A stretch of 64,000 nt of DNA, taken from the NCBI GenBank assembly GCA_023627715.1, contig JAMAHW010000015.1, positions 248,001 to 312,000 on the forward strand. The letters run 5' to 3'. Position numbers and translations under genes: made by a program. Source of the stretch: Periconia sp. R9002. Its lineage: Eukaryota > Ascomycota > Dothideomycetes > Pleosporales > Periconiaceae. Within the stretch, counting starts at the first letter, position 1. The number at the start of each line of letters is the position of its first letter. Of the stretch, positions 55,179-64,000 are shown piece by piece. A model generated the notes under the pieces. The model was not told the DNA's origin, searched no databases, and worked only from the letters and a program-made list of their open reading frames with translations.

Positions 55179-57154
55179 ATGGTGCTGCTCCGCAGGCCTT
55201 CCTCCCACAATTCACCTCGACCACCACCCCTCCACCCCGTCTCCCACTCTCCTGCCATCACCACCACATTCGACACCAGCAGTCGCTACCCTCTCCACCG
55301 CCAGCAACACCTCCATGCCGGCGAAACCGACGACGCCAACCACTGGCTCGTCCCGCCCCACCACAGCTCCCTCGTCATGACCTTCCCCATCCACCCTCTC
55401 CCCTCGATGCAGGGCCCCTTCGAGGAATCCATGCTCGAAGCTACCGGCGACGCCGCTTGCCCCTTTCACATCCCAAACAAATCCCTCGAAACCCGCCAGC
55501 ATCTGCTGTGTAGGGACCCCGATGCCACAGAGCTCGCCTGGAACTTCACTTACAACTGCCATTGGAGGTACAAGTCAAGGGGCAAGTTCCACCCGCTGCT
55601 CAAAACCACCTCACAGATCGTCTTTGGCATCCACCTGCTACATCAACACCTCGAAAAATCCGTCGCCGATGTCGCCGACATCCTGCTGAAACACGTCAAC
55701 GAGCTCGACAGCTTCCTCAAGCGCGCCAACGAGGATCTTGACGGGAGCCTGAAGGATATGCTGTTTCGCCGGAAATGCCTTCGCGTGCCCATGGAGCACG
55801 TCAATGAGTTCGATCGCCTGCTTGACGACCGCGCTTATCGTGCTCAACTGTTGGATGGCAACGTCGTCATCGAACGCACCATCAATCGCATGTCCCAAGT
55901 CTTGAACGATTACCTGGTCGACATGTCCGTCTTCCGAGAAGCGAACCAAGAGCTGGAACACTATCTCATGACCATTGGCCACGAATGGACCGCCATGAAT
56001 GAAGACGTCGGCCGCATCTACAACGCCATGTGCGGGAACACGGGGGGCTGGGCCCATTTCTTGGGAAGCTTGGTGGCCAAAGCAGAGAGGCTGGGCGTGG
56101 TCCTGGTGCAGGTGAGCAGCTACTGCAACGAGATTGAGAAGCGTTGCGGAGCTGCTAGTCGGAGGAGTTTGGTAAGATGCATTCCATTCCTTGCGGCCGT
56201 CTTGCGTCAACTAACAATTTTGCTCTTTGGTAGATTGCGAGCCGTTCTTCATCACGGAATTCATCAAATTCACGCGAAGCCCGCCCTTTCCGAAATTTTG
56301 CAAACAACAAGCCATTACCCACAGTTCCCAACGAAAAGCCTCCCTTCATCACCACTTCCGCTGCTAGTGTTGGATCCAGTGCAGTCTCAGCGTCACATTC
56401 TAGACAAGCGAGTAGCCCTCTTGCGAGCTATGCCAGGATGGCGTCTGATACGGAATCGGAAGATGCTATTTCGCCCAGACAACAAATTGCACATGCTGGA
56501 TCCGGACACGTGAACCATTTTGAGCTCGCTGCTGCTCCTGCTGCGCGAACTAACAACCATACCAGTCGAGACGATCACAACACGTCGTGGATAAATGACG
56601 CCAGCCCGGAAAAGCGTGCTCGCGATGATTCGGCCATCATGCTTCAGCAGGACGTATACAAGCCAGACGGGCCTCTGCATTTTAGTGACGAAAAGGAGGT
56701 AATCATGAGGCACGATATGGAAGAGAAGGAAGTAGTAGTCCACCATCCATTGGATTCGGTAAAGGGAGAATTAAGTCCGCCGCTTACGGGTAAAGATTCG
56801 GCATACTCATCTATATCCGGTGGATCCGTGGCATCGCCTCGAACAGGTCACCATCCGCGCTCGCAATCGGCCCAGGCTTCATACCCACGTGCTCAGTTTG
56901 GCTTGTTTCCCAGCAGCCAACCGAGTACGCCGAAACATTCCATATCCGGCCGTTATGGTGGTGTCTCGTCCCCTGGCATGGCATCTCCCACTATAGCTCC
57001 CGATCAGCAACCATATTTCATGCCACCGCGGTCGCAAACTTCCATGGATAACCATTCCTCTTCTCGGCGCCTGCTGCGGAAATCGAGCCTATCTTCGATA
57101 AAGCGACTGTTCTCAAAAACAAAAAAAGGTGGCGTTGACACAATTGTGGAATAG
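55179..57154 (+). CDS. Hypothetical protein with helical core and disordered tail
   Basis: Exons 55179-56171 and 56234-57154 encode 637 residues. The 62-nt phase-0 intron (GTAAGA...GGTAG) joins RRSL to IASRSSSR, and the downstream frame then remains open to the TAG at 57154. The first ~60 residues are Pro/His/Ser-rich. A folded region follows: HIPNKSLETRQHLLCRDPDA, TELAWNFTYNCHWRYKSRGK, then long helices with periodic Leu/Val (LEKSVADVADILLKHVNELD, LLDDRAYRAQLLDGNVVIER, MSQVLNDYLVDMSVFREANQ, ELEHYLMTIGHEWTAM). This suggests a coiled-coil or helical-bundle protein. The C-terminal half is low complexity, rich in Ser, Pro and His, and ends with basic SSIKRLFSKTKKGGVDTIVE. The family was not recognised; the layout resembles fungal cell-polarity or septum-associated proteins, but that is only an impression. 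Confidence 0.78.
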
Positions 57155-58452
57155 GCTTCCCGTGGCCGTATTGATTGTTAATATCATTAATATCTTTATC
57201 CGTGCTTGCGTGCATGGAAGACAGCATGCAGAACATGCAGTTTACCCATTCTTTCCCGCAGCGTTAGTTTTGCGCGATTGATATACCCCTCGGCTTTGCT
57301 GGTTTGAGATCTGTTTTGGTCCTCTTGTTCCGGACATGGCGATTTCGTTTGTTATTACCAGCGTTGGCGCTGATGGTGTTTTTTGTTTATGCTGCGGGCC
57401 ATGTCCGTTTTCTTGGCTTATTTCGTCATATGATGAGGCCAGAGGGGTTCTCTTTTCCCTTGTCCATTCGTATAAACGCGTATTGATAATGTAGAAAGCG
57501 CAGGGAGTTGGACGGACCACGTGACGGTCACGAGCGTCTCTGGTGTGGATAAGCGACCAAGGCGAAGAGAAGATATGGGACTTGGGACCTGGTAATTGAC
57601 GGTATGCGAGCACCGCGAGTTCGCGAAAAGAGCTAGCAAGAGGCAAAGAGACAAAGGCTCACTATGTACGAGCAGGAAGAGCTGGGAAGAGTCGCATATA
57701 TGGCCCCCATCTCGAGGTATAGATATATTGAGTGAAAAAGAAGAACGTACGAGTAGGTACGTACATATCCGGCTGTGGTCTGGGAAGATTCTGCATGTAG
57801 GTATGTAGGAAAGACCAACCGTTCAACAAGCAAATCGCTGTCTGCTCTTTTCCTGTATGCTGCTTCATTTTTCTTGCAACTTGCTCGTCTTCTCCTGCTC
57901 TTTTCTTTTCTTTTCCCTTTTCCCTACTCCTTGCACCTTGCAGCGACTCCACAGGCCAAGATTGGTAGGGTGGGAAGCTGCTGCCGTCTTGCTTTGCGTG
58001 GGCGGGCAGGCACGCTTAGGTTGACTTGACCGTCCTTTCCCTCTCTGGCACACCTGCACCCTCCTTTTTCTACACCACCCACCACAACTTTCTCACGCCC
58101 TCTTGTCAATCCCTCTTTGTCGCCCTCCTCTCCCTCGCCGGCTTTTTGTCCGCTATCCCGCTTACAAACATTCTTCTCGCCGCGTCTCTTAGACTTTTGG
58201 CTGAGCAGGGCGGCCCTGCTCGACATAGGCTTATCCACACACGCACGCTCTTGAAGACATTGGATAAACCCTCTCCTCGTAGAGCGGCTTTGTCCGTCCA
58301 CTCTCTCTTCTCAGGACATCTTCATCCGCGCATCCTTTTCTCTCTGCTCCTCTTCGTCTCCCTTTCGCCCCCTTCTTCTTTCTTGCTCCCTTCGACACAC
58401 GTGCAATCTGCGTCCCCGTCGTCTGCGGTCTGGACTACAGGGCTAGTCTGCC
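57155..58452. other. Intergenic region before the large hypothetical gene
   Basis: 1.3 kb with C/T-rich leader sequence (CTCTTCTCC, CCTCCTCT) immediately before 58453. The frame at 58026-58562 overlaps the next gene in another frame and is considered chance. No other feature was seen. Confidence 0.5.
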
Positions 58453-61400
58453 ATGTCCACGCCGAACCGTCCTCCACCCCCTCCGCCTGGGGTTCCTCCA
58501 CCTCAGGCAGAGCGGGACAGGAACACCACCGGCCGGGTCAGCAGGGCTTCTGGCATGTCTGATGTCTCTTCTGGCCACCCAAGGACCTCAAGGGCAACGT
58601 CACGAGGTCCGCCTCCCTCTCGGTCAAGCCAACAATCTCCCCCAGAAATGCCGCAATTCCCTCAAGGCATAGCTTCCATGCTTCGTACGTCGACCGAGAT
58701 GGGCAGCGTCGGAGGCATTACCACCGATTTACCTGGTGTGCCCAACTTTCCTCCAAAATCACGCCGGAGCGGTACGACGTCGAGAAATTCAGCTAGATCC
58801 TCGCGTTCAAACAATTCGGCCAGTCGGGCCTCGCAGTCGCAGTACCAAGACTATGGTCGGTCCGCTTCACGTCAATCGCGTGAGAATGTCAACAACGTGC
58901 CATGGGTTCCTGATTCGCTTTCACCCACAGTATACAGCATGGCTGGGTCCTCTCCTTTGGTTCCTCGTGCTCAACAAACCCTTGGACCTCGTAGTCGATC
59001 GTTGACCACCGCACAAACGGCTGGTATGCGTTCGCAAGCATCTCAATATTCTGTCGGTAGCCCTCCAAGCTATGACTTCCTGCGCCGGCCTCCATCTCGA
59101 CCTGTTTCCCCAGTTCCCAACTCTTACAGGGCGCAGAGGCCTATCAGCCGACCAGTCTCGCCTGCTCTAAGCGAAAACAATGTTTATCCACAACCCCCTC
59201 GTCCTGCTTACGGCAATGGGCAGCAGTTTCGGCAGTCTTCTTTGCCGGTTGCGGTGCGTCATGGTTACCCGCTTGACCCTAATCTCAATCAACCTGAGGC
59301 TGCATATGGGTGGAACGGCCCTCCTTCTCGTTCTCGTACACCCGCTTCTGTCAGAGAGTTGGGCCCAGAGAACCAACCTCCGTTCACACAGTATCGTCAC
59401 CCCGGAACTAGTCGGAGAGGCATGTCCCAGCGGTCCCAGCGTTCAAACGGTTCCGCAGGTCATCAGTCTGCAAAGGGATCTCTCTCTAGCCAGTCGACCA
59501 ACCCGCGCCTTGATTCAGACGGACCATCGTCTGATGCCACGGCCCCTCCCACCCCACAAGACAATCAGTTGGGTAACCATACACTTCAGTCCCTGAGCTT
59601 GAATCAGACGTTCCATGAGACGACCGTCGCACGAAAGGAAGAGATCCTCTACTATGACGGCAGCGAGGCGTTCGAAGTGCAAGAATCCAGCCTGATCCAT
59701 CACGAGACCCATGGTATCAAAACAATTCAAGAGGAGCAGCTTGGTTATGAGTCAATCGCCAATAGAGGCGACGGAGACGTGGATGGAAAGAAAGTAAACG
59801 CCGTAGCAGCAACCAAAGTCGAGGTAGCCGAACCTTCTGTATCATGCCCGGTGCCTCGACGCCTCACGCGAGACTTTGTCAAATCCGTCTTGGAGCCCGT
59901 ATCCACCACTGACAACCTAGATTCGTCAAGGGAGTTGGCAGAAACAATCATTCGCGATTTCGGGAAAGTTGAGCATAAGGAGACTGGAGATTCAGGTCAG
60001 ACTTCATCTTCCGGGGCCCTTCGTCCTCCAATGGAGAAGACCATCGATCGTCACAGTATCCTCTCCCAAGCCGAATCGACCATCATGAACTCATCAACGC
60101 TCAAGTTTGCGGTTGATAGCGCCATTCCCATGGTGGCTGAGAAAGGGATCACCATGGAGACTGAGCAGGACGAGGAGCAAGCGCGTGGATCCGGTACCCA
60201 ATCGCCTACCGAAGACGGCATGTCGGATCTTCTGGATAGATACCAGCACACCGATACCAAGACGGAAGATCACGCTTCGAACAATGTCCCGGCTGATACA
60301 GATGAAAGTGTTGAGAAGAAAAGCAGCCACACCACAAAACCGTCTGATGAGCAGTCGTTCAAGTCGTGTGCCGATCGTCCGAGTATAAATGATGTCTTCG
60401 TTCAAAAATCGAATCCCACTTCGAATGAGACTTGTGATAGTATTCCAGCGCCTGGAAAGTTTCGCAACGATACCGACGCCGGCTCTTTCAAGACTTGCAA
60501 GGATAATGTTACTCCGGAAGTTGCGAAGAAAACTCTATCGAATGATGTTGGCTCGGGCGAGAAACTTCGCTCACAGCCTCCAGCTGGCGTTCCTGTCGCT
60601 ATCAATGAGAACTGGCCTCTTCCTGCCGACCGCGACATCAACGTTTCGCAGGCTGCTACCGAACAGCAATCTTCAATGAACCCTCCCACCAAATCATCCA
60701 GCGCCCCCATGCTTGACAATGTCAAGCGTAAACCACCTGTGATACCTCCGAGGCAGTCCAGTGTTAAGCCGATCGCAAAGTTGCTTCGTCCGTTCTTCAA
60801 TAAACGTAGCAAAACTGGCTCAGACATTAGTGGTAAAGGTGGCGAGGATGCGGTACCTGAGGATGGGTTTGCACAAGAAGACGATTCGATGATCCCCACA
60901 CCACCCCCTATGCGAGACCGACCTGTATCCGTGAATATCTCTTCCGCAGTCGATAAGGAACAAGGCGCTCAAAAGGATCTGATGGAGGTCAAGGACGTAT
61001 CGTTTCGCGGACACCCAATTGCTTCGGCTGAGGGAGCTGCGGACATCAATCCTTCTTCGAAAAGCCAAGTTTCCCACGCTCTATCGTCCGACAAAGTCAT
61101 CAAGGCTCCTTCCTCAAGTAAACCTCCGCCCATGGAGAACCCGCACAATGGTGGCTCTTTCAATCTTCGAGCACAGTCCTCTCCTTTCATGTCGTCCAAG
61201 AACCATGAGTCCAACAAACGGGACAGCCAATCCACCACACACCTGAGCTGGCCCAATCCTAGGTCAGTCCCTCGTCCCGTGAATCTTTACGAGCAATCGC
61301 GGGCAACGATGTATGAAAAAGAGGAAACAACCACAGACCTGGTGAGATCTGGTTATACGTACCATTCAAGATATCAGTCGGGCTATCTCCCTGACGTCAA

Positions 61401-63186
61401 AGAGGAGTCTCACGAAGACTCTAGTCTCAACACTAGCACCAGTAACCTCAAGCGCACGAGCGTCCGTCTTGATCGTGGAGGCAGTCAGCAGGAGGGTCGG
61501 GCCGCGGACGACGCTTCCATGCCCCTTCGAGATATGTCGGCCCTGTCGCAGGGTGCGAGCGCACTGAAAAAGACCCGCGGTTTGCCGTCACTAGATTTTA
61601 CCGAAGACAACTTGGTGGACGAGGTGCTCCAGAAATTTCGCTCGTCTCAGTCAGTGGAAGAAACTGAGAAAGAACAAGAGCTAGTCGATGGCGACGCCCA
61701 GCCCAAGGAGTCTGCGGGCGCGATCTACAAAGATAAGTTCAAGTCTCTGTTCTTGCCGTTGTACAAGAAGGCTTCACCCGATAAGTCCGCGGCAAAGCAG
61801 GCTGCGGTTGACCAAACTGTGGGAAAGAAGGTTGTGGCAACCAACAAGCAGCAAAACCTCTCGCCGGATCTCATAGAAGAGCTTAATAAGCTCACCGTTC
61901 CCTCAACCGAAGATCTCAATGAGCGCATATCAGAGTACTTGGACTCCAAGGGTACAGGTGATAATGATGCAGAGTGGGGTGTATCCTCTGGCGGAGGATT
62001 TGTGAAGAAGGCGATTGAAAAAATACACGAAGTGGGAAGCGGACCTACCAATAAATCATCAAACGCGCGGCTGCGAGCGGTTCCTGGATCTCCAAAGCTG
62101 ATGCTGGTCCCCGACGATGTGTATCAAAACATTACGGGCAGGATGGAGGTGGAGCGTGGTGGACGAGAAGTTGGTGTTGTGGGTGGCGCCGTCGAAGAGA
62201 AGGACCCTCACTCCCACCGCGCACGTGGCACGGGCTCCTTGACAACAACACCACTAACGCCAGCTCCCGCAACAACACCGGCTCTTCCCTCCTCATCCCG
62301 TTCGCTGCCTCTTGTCAATTTGGATTCCGAGGCTCACCGGAACTCGACGAGCTCTTTGCGCTCTGCATCCAGTGCTCAAACAGGTTCAAGTACAGATACT
62401 CGTCCTTGGAACTCAAGCCGCAACTATCCTTGGGCAAAAGATTCGTCTGTGGACTTTGCTCTGACTTCGCCAGCAACTCCACGCTACCCTCCACGTCTTG
62501 GCCCTTCCCACCTCCGCTACGGCTCAGGTGCATCTTCAGAAATAGTCACACCCAGCAGCGCTACGCCTAGCCCAACGCCTTTTGGCTCTTCTCCGCCACC
62601 TTCCCGTGGCACGTTCTCCGCAGGATCAAGTCGAGGCAAGTCCTTGGCGCACAGTCGACCTAGTTCCAACCGAAAGAACGTCGGCATTCGCAGTGTCCCT
62701 CTCGAGCCCATCTCTGAGAATTCGTGGCCGGCTGGCGCGCAGGAAGCGACTGTCGCTCACGTAGCAGGTGACCGATACCCTCCGAGTTCTCACCCGCTTC
62801 CGAGGGACTTACATTTGCCAACAGAAGACGTCGATCACACAACGTACGCGTCTGACGAAGAGTCTGTCGTTCCCTCGTCGAGTCGCCAAAGCCGTTCAGA
62901 CAGGAAGAAGGTACGCCGTGACGCGAGAACCCGCCTGGAAGAGCAACGTCAATCCTGCACAGAGGACTCGTTCGAGTTGCCTACTCGTAGGAACCGCAAC
63001 ACGTTCACTGGTGTCGAAGGGATGCCAAAGGTGACGTACATCACAAAGAACACGATCAAAACGGTCAAGGATTTTGGTCGCAGGATCGTCCACAAGCTTC
63101 GCAACCTCCGCCGTCGCAAAGTGAGGAGTTTTGAGCCAAGGGTCAGCATCGATCGCGCTGCTTCTCTCCGAGCTCCGCGTGATTAA
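58453..63186 (+). CDS. Very large disordered hypothetical protein (1577 residues)
   Basis: A single uninterrupted frame of 1577 codons ends at TAA 63184-63186. It begins MSTPNRPPPPPPGVPPPQAE, and the first ~350 residues are Ser/Arg/Pro/Gln-rich. Ordered-looking patches occur at about 390-440 (LQSLSLNQTFHETTVARKEE, ILYYDGSEAFEVQESSLIHH), near 480 (VPRRLTRDFVKSVLEPVSTT), near 770-790 (VKPIAKLLRPFFNKRSKTGS) and 1040-1210 (LDFTEDNLVDEVLQKFRSSQ, IYKDKFKSLFLPLYKKASPD, DLNERISEYLDSKGTG). The C-terminal end is strongly basic: VTYITKNTIKTVKDFGRRIV and HKLRNLRRRKVRSFEPRVSI. No enzymatic domain, membrane span or repeat family was recognised. Disorder plus short conserved-looking motifs suits a scaffold or cytoskeletal or nuclear organiser, but that is inference. 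Codon use and length make the gene certain. Confidence 0.88.
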   Translation: MSTPNRPPPPPPGVPPPQAERDRNTTGRVSRASGMSDVSSGHPRTSRATSRGPPPSRSSQQSPPEMPQFPQGIASMLRTSTEMGSVGGITTDLPGVPNFPPKSRRSGTTSRNSARSSRSNNSASRASQSQYQDYGRSASRQSRENVNNVPWVPDSLSPTVYSMAGSSPLVPRAQQTLGPRSRSLTTAQTAGMRSQASQYSVGSPPSYDFLRRPPSRPVSPVPNSYRAQRPISRPVSPALSENNVYPQPPRPAYGNGQQFRQSSLPVAVRHGYPLDPNLNQPEAAYGWNGPPSRSRTPASVRELGPENQPPFTQYRHPGTSRRGMSQRSQRSNGSAGHQSAKGSLSSQSTNPRLDSDGPSSDATAPPTPQDNQLGNHTLQSLSLNQTFHETTVARKEEILYYDGSEAFEVQESSLIHHETHGIKTIQEEQLGYESIANRGDGDVDGKKVNAVAATKVEVAEPSVSCPVPRRLTRDFVKSVLEPVSTTDNLDSSRELAETIIRDFGKVEHKETGDSGQTSSSGALRPPMEKTIDRHSILSQAESTIMNSSTLKFAVDSAIPMVAEKGITMETEQDEEQARGSGTQSPTEDGMSDLLDRYQHTDTKTEDHASNNVPADTDESVEKKSSHTTKPSDEQSFKSCADRPSINDVFVQKSNPTSNETCDSIPAPGKFRNDTDAGSFKTCKDNVTPEVAKKTLSNDVGSGEKLRSQPPAGVPVAINENWPLPADRDINVSQAATEQQSSMNPPTKSSSAPMLDNVKRKPPVIPPRQSSVKPIAKLLRPFFNKRSKTGSDISGKGGEDAVPEDGFAQEDDSMIPTPPPMRDRPVSVNISSAVDKEQGAQKDLMEVKDVSFRGHPIASAEGAADINPSSKSQVSHALSSDKVIKAPSSSKPPPMENPHNGGSFNLRAQSSPFMSSKNHESNKRDSQSTTHLSWPNPRSVPRPVNLYEQSRATMYEKEETTTDLVRSGYTYHSRYQSGYLPDVKEESHEDSSLNTSTSNLKRTSVRLDRGGSQQEGRAADDASMPLRDMSALSQGASALKKTRGLPSLDFTEDNLVDEVLQKFRSSQSVEETEKEQELVDGDAQPKESAGAIYKDKFKSLFLPLYKKASPDKSAAKQAAVDQTVGKKVVATNKQQNLSPDLIEELNKLTVPSTEDLNERISEYLDSKGTGDNDAEWGVSSGGGFVKKAIEKIHEVGSGPTNKSSNARLRAVPGSPKLMLVPDDVYQNITGRMEVERGGREVGVVGGAVEEKDPHSHRARGTGSLTTTPLTPAPATTPALPSSSRSLPLVNLDSEAHRNSTSSLRSASSAQTGSSTDTRPWNSSRNYPWAKDSSVDFALTSPATPRYPPRLGPSHLRYGSGASSEIVTPSSATPSPTPFGSSPPPSRGTFSAGSSRGKSLAHSRPSSNRKNVGIRSVPLEPISENSWPAGAQEATVAHVAGDRYPPSSHPLPRDLHLPTEDVDHTTYASDEESVVPSSSRQSRSDRKKVRRDARTRLEEQRQSCTEDSFELPTRRNRNTFTGVEGMPKVTYITKNTIKTVKDFGRRIVHKLRNLRRRKVRSFEPRVSIDRAASLRAPRD

Positions 63187-64000
63187 GCATGGGGGCTACA
63201 GTCTCGGGCGACGGGTGCTACCCCGCGCGATCGTCAATGTCTATGAGCCATGTCAGCCTTAATGAAGCAGAAGGAGTGTTATCGGAGCGTGATTACTCCT
63301 TTCAATGGGGTGTTCCTGATGTGCTCACTCTACCACCTGCTCCAATCAAGACACCACCCCTTTGTGAACGAATTCGCATTTGGTTTCATATTTTCTGGCT
63401 TCGTCTGCGTACTCCTGAAGCGACCGCTGCCCGGACCCGCTTCCTCATCGATTAATTTTTGTTTCATAACCCCCTTCTTTACGCCCTGCCCTAATGTTTT
63501 GTCCACGATTTGCAGTCTGTCTGCTCCTTTCCGCCAATCTGCTTTACCCTTACGCCCCTTGTACTTTGTTACGATCCGTCGCTGTATACTACCTGGATTC
63601 CTTTACCCCGGAGTTGATCTCTTGCGATTCCGACATTACGACTGGCATTTGCTTTTCTTCTTTTCCCATCGACACTCTGCTGCTTGGGTCAATTTACACG
63701 ATGCATTCTGGCTGGATATGGTTTAGCGATCATGGAGGGTTTCCACTCGTCTCATCTCGGTCTATCGATTCTGCCGCCTCTTTTCTTGCCGCCTTTCCCG
63801 TCGTCATTGTGAAAGGGATTGGTGGGAGTCGGACAGGCTGGGTTGGAAATGATGGATAAAATGGGGGATGTGGTCTCCAATCTGGTGGATCATCGACCTG
63901 TTCATGGTTTGGAAAGCATGCTTTTGTTTTCCTCTATGAATTTTGTTTTTCCCTGGTCTTTTCTTTTTTTCGAATTTGTACTGTTACGTGGAAGGAGGCA
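63187..64000. other. 3' flank of the large gene to window end
   Basis: 814 bp. Several short frames (63189-63455, 63250-63726, 63494-63859) overlap without homology and look like noncoding sequence. CT-rich stretches near 63640-63660 and T-rich sequence near the end are noted. Nothing further can be supported. Confidence 0.45.

Noticed and set aside
55179..55562. Antisense frame of 116 codons opposite the 5' end of the 637-residue protein
   Set aside because: Shadow of the GC-rich sense coding sequence; Gly/Val-rich composition typical of antisense frames.

Overview
The window is nuclear DNA of a filamentous ascomycete (Pezizomycotina; class not resolved). The evidence is spliced genes with 46-98 nt introns and CTAAC/TACTAAT-like branch sites, two Zn2Cys6 transcription factors, a HET-domain protein, and fungal housekeeping genes: glucokinase, a Yvc1-type TRP channel, Vps51, Rmi1, Mpv17-like and D-serine dehydratase. 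No transposon, rRNA, tRNA or CRISPR array was recognised.

Layout. 1-8 kb: the 3' end of a gene, a long gene-poor stretch, a Zn2Cys6 regulator whose zinc cluster is split by an apparent GC-AG intron, and an aldose 1-epimerase whose first intron reads as a stwintron (an intron inside the donor of another intron). 11.7-34 kb: an AT-richer, gene-sparse region with nine related small genes of a family I do not recognise, called F1-F9 here. F1-F3 lie on the minus strand and F4-F9 on the plus strand. The two groups are separated by an MFSD5-type transporter and a membrane-anchored methyltransferase-like protein. A divergent Zn2Cys6 regulator/short-chain dehydrogenase pair is inserted between F8 and F9. 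35-53 kb: a compact conserved block with Mpv17-like, glucokinase, sulfotransferase-like, a small disordered protein, HET, RMI1, VPS51, D-serine dehydratase, YVC1 and a nuclear-looking hypothetical. 55-63 kb: two large, mostly disordered fungal proteins.

The main discovery is the F family: about 125-230 codons each, no signal peptide, and one phase-1 intron at the same place in all nine, just after a hydrophobic strand ending F-[IVL]-[KAH]. N-terminal and C-terminal sequences diverge strongly. A central block reading roughly x-L-[LMI]-[GAS]-[QKR] and the pre-intron strand are retained. Two copies look damaged: F5 has a one-base frameshift in an A6 run and F1 has an in-frame TAG just after the intron. 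This pattern of tandem duplication, divergence and decay suggests a fast-evolving, lineage-restricted family of unknown function.

All exon boundaries were derived by hand from splice motifs, reading-frame arithmetic and similarity to known families or between paralogues. They were not tested against transcripts.
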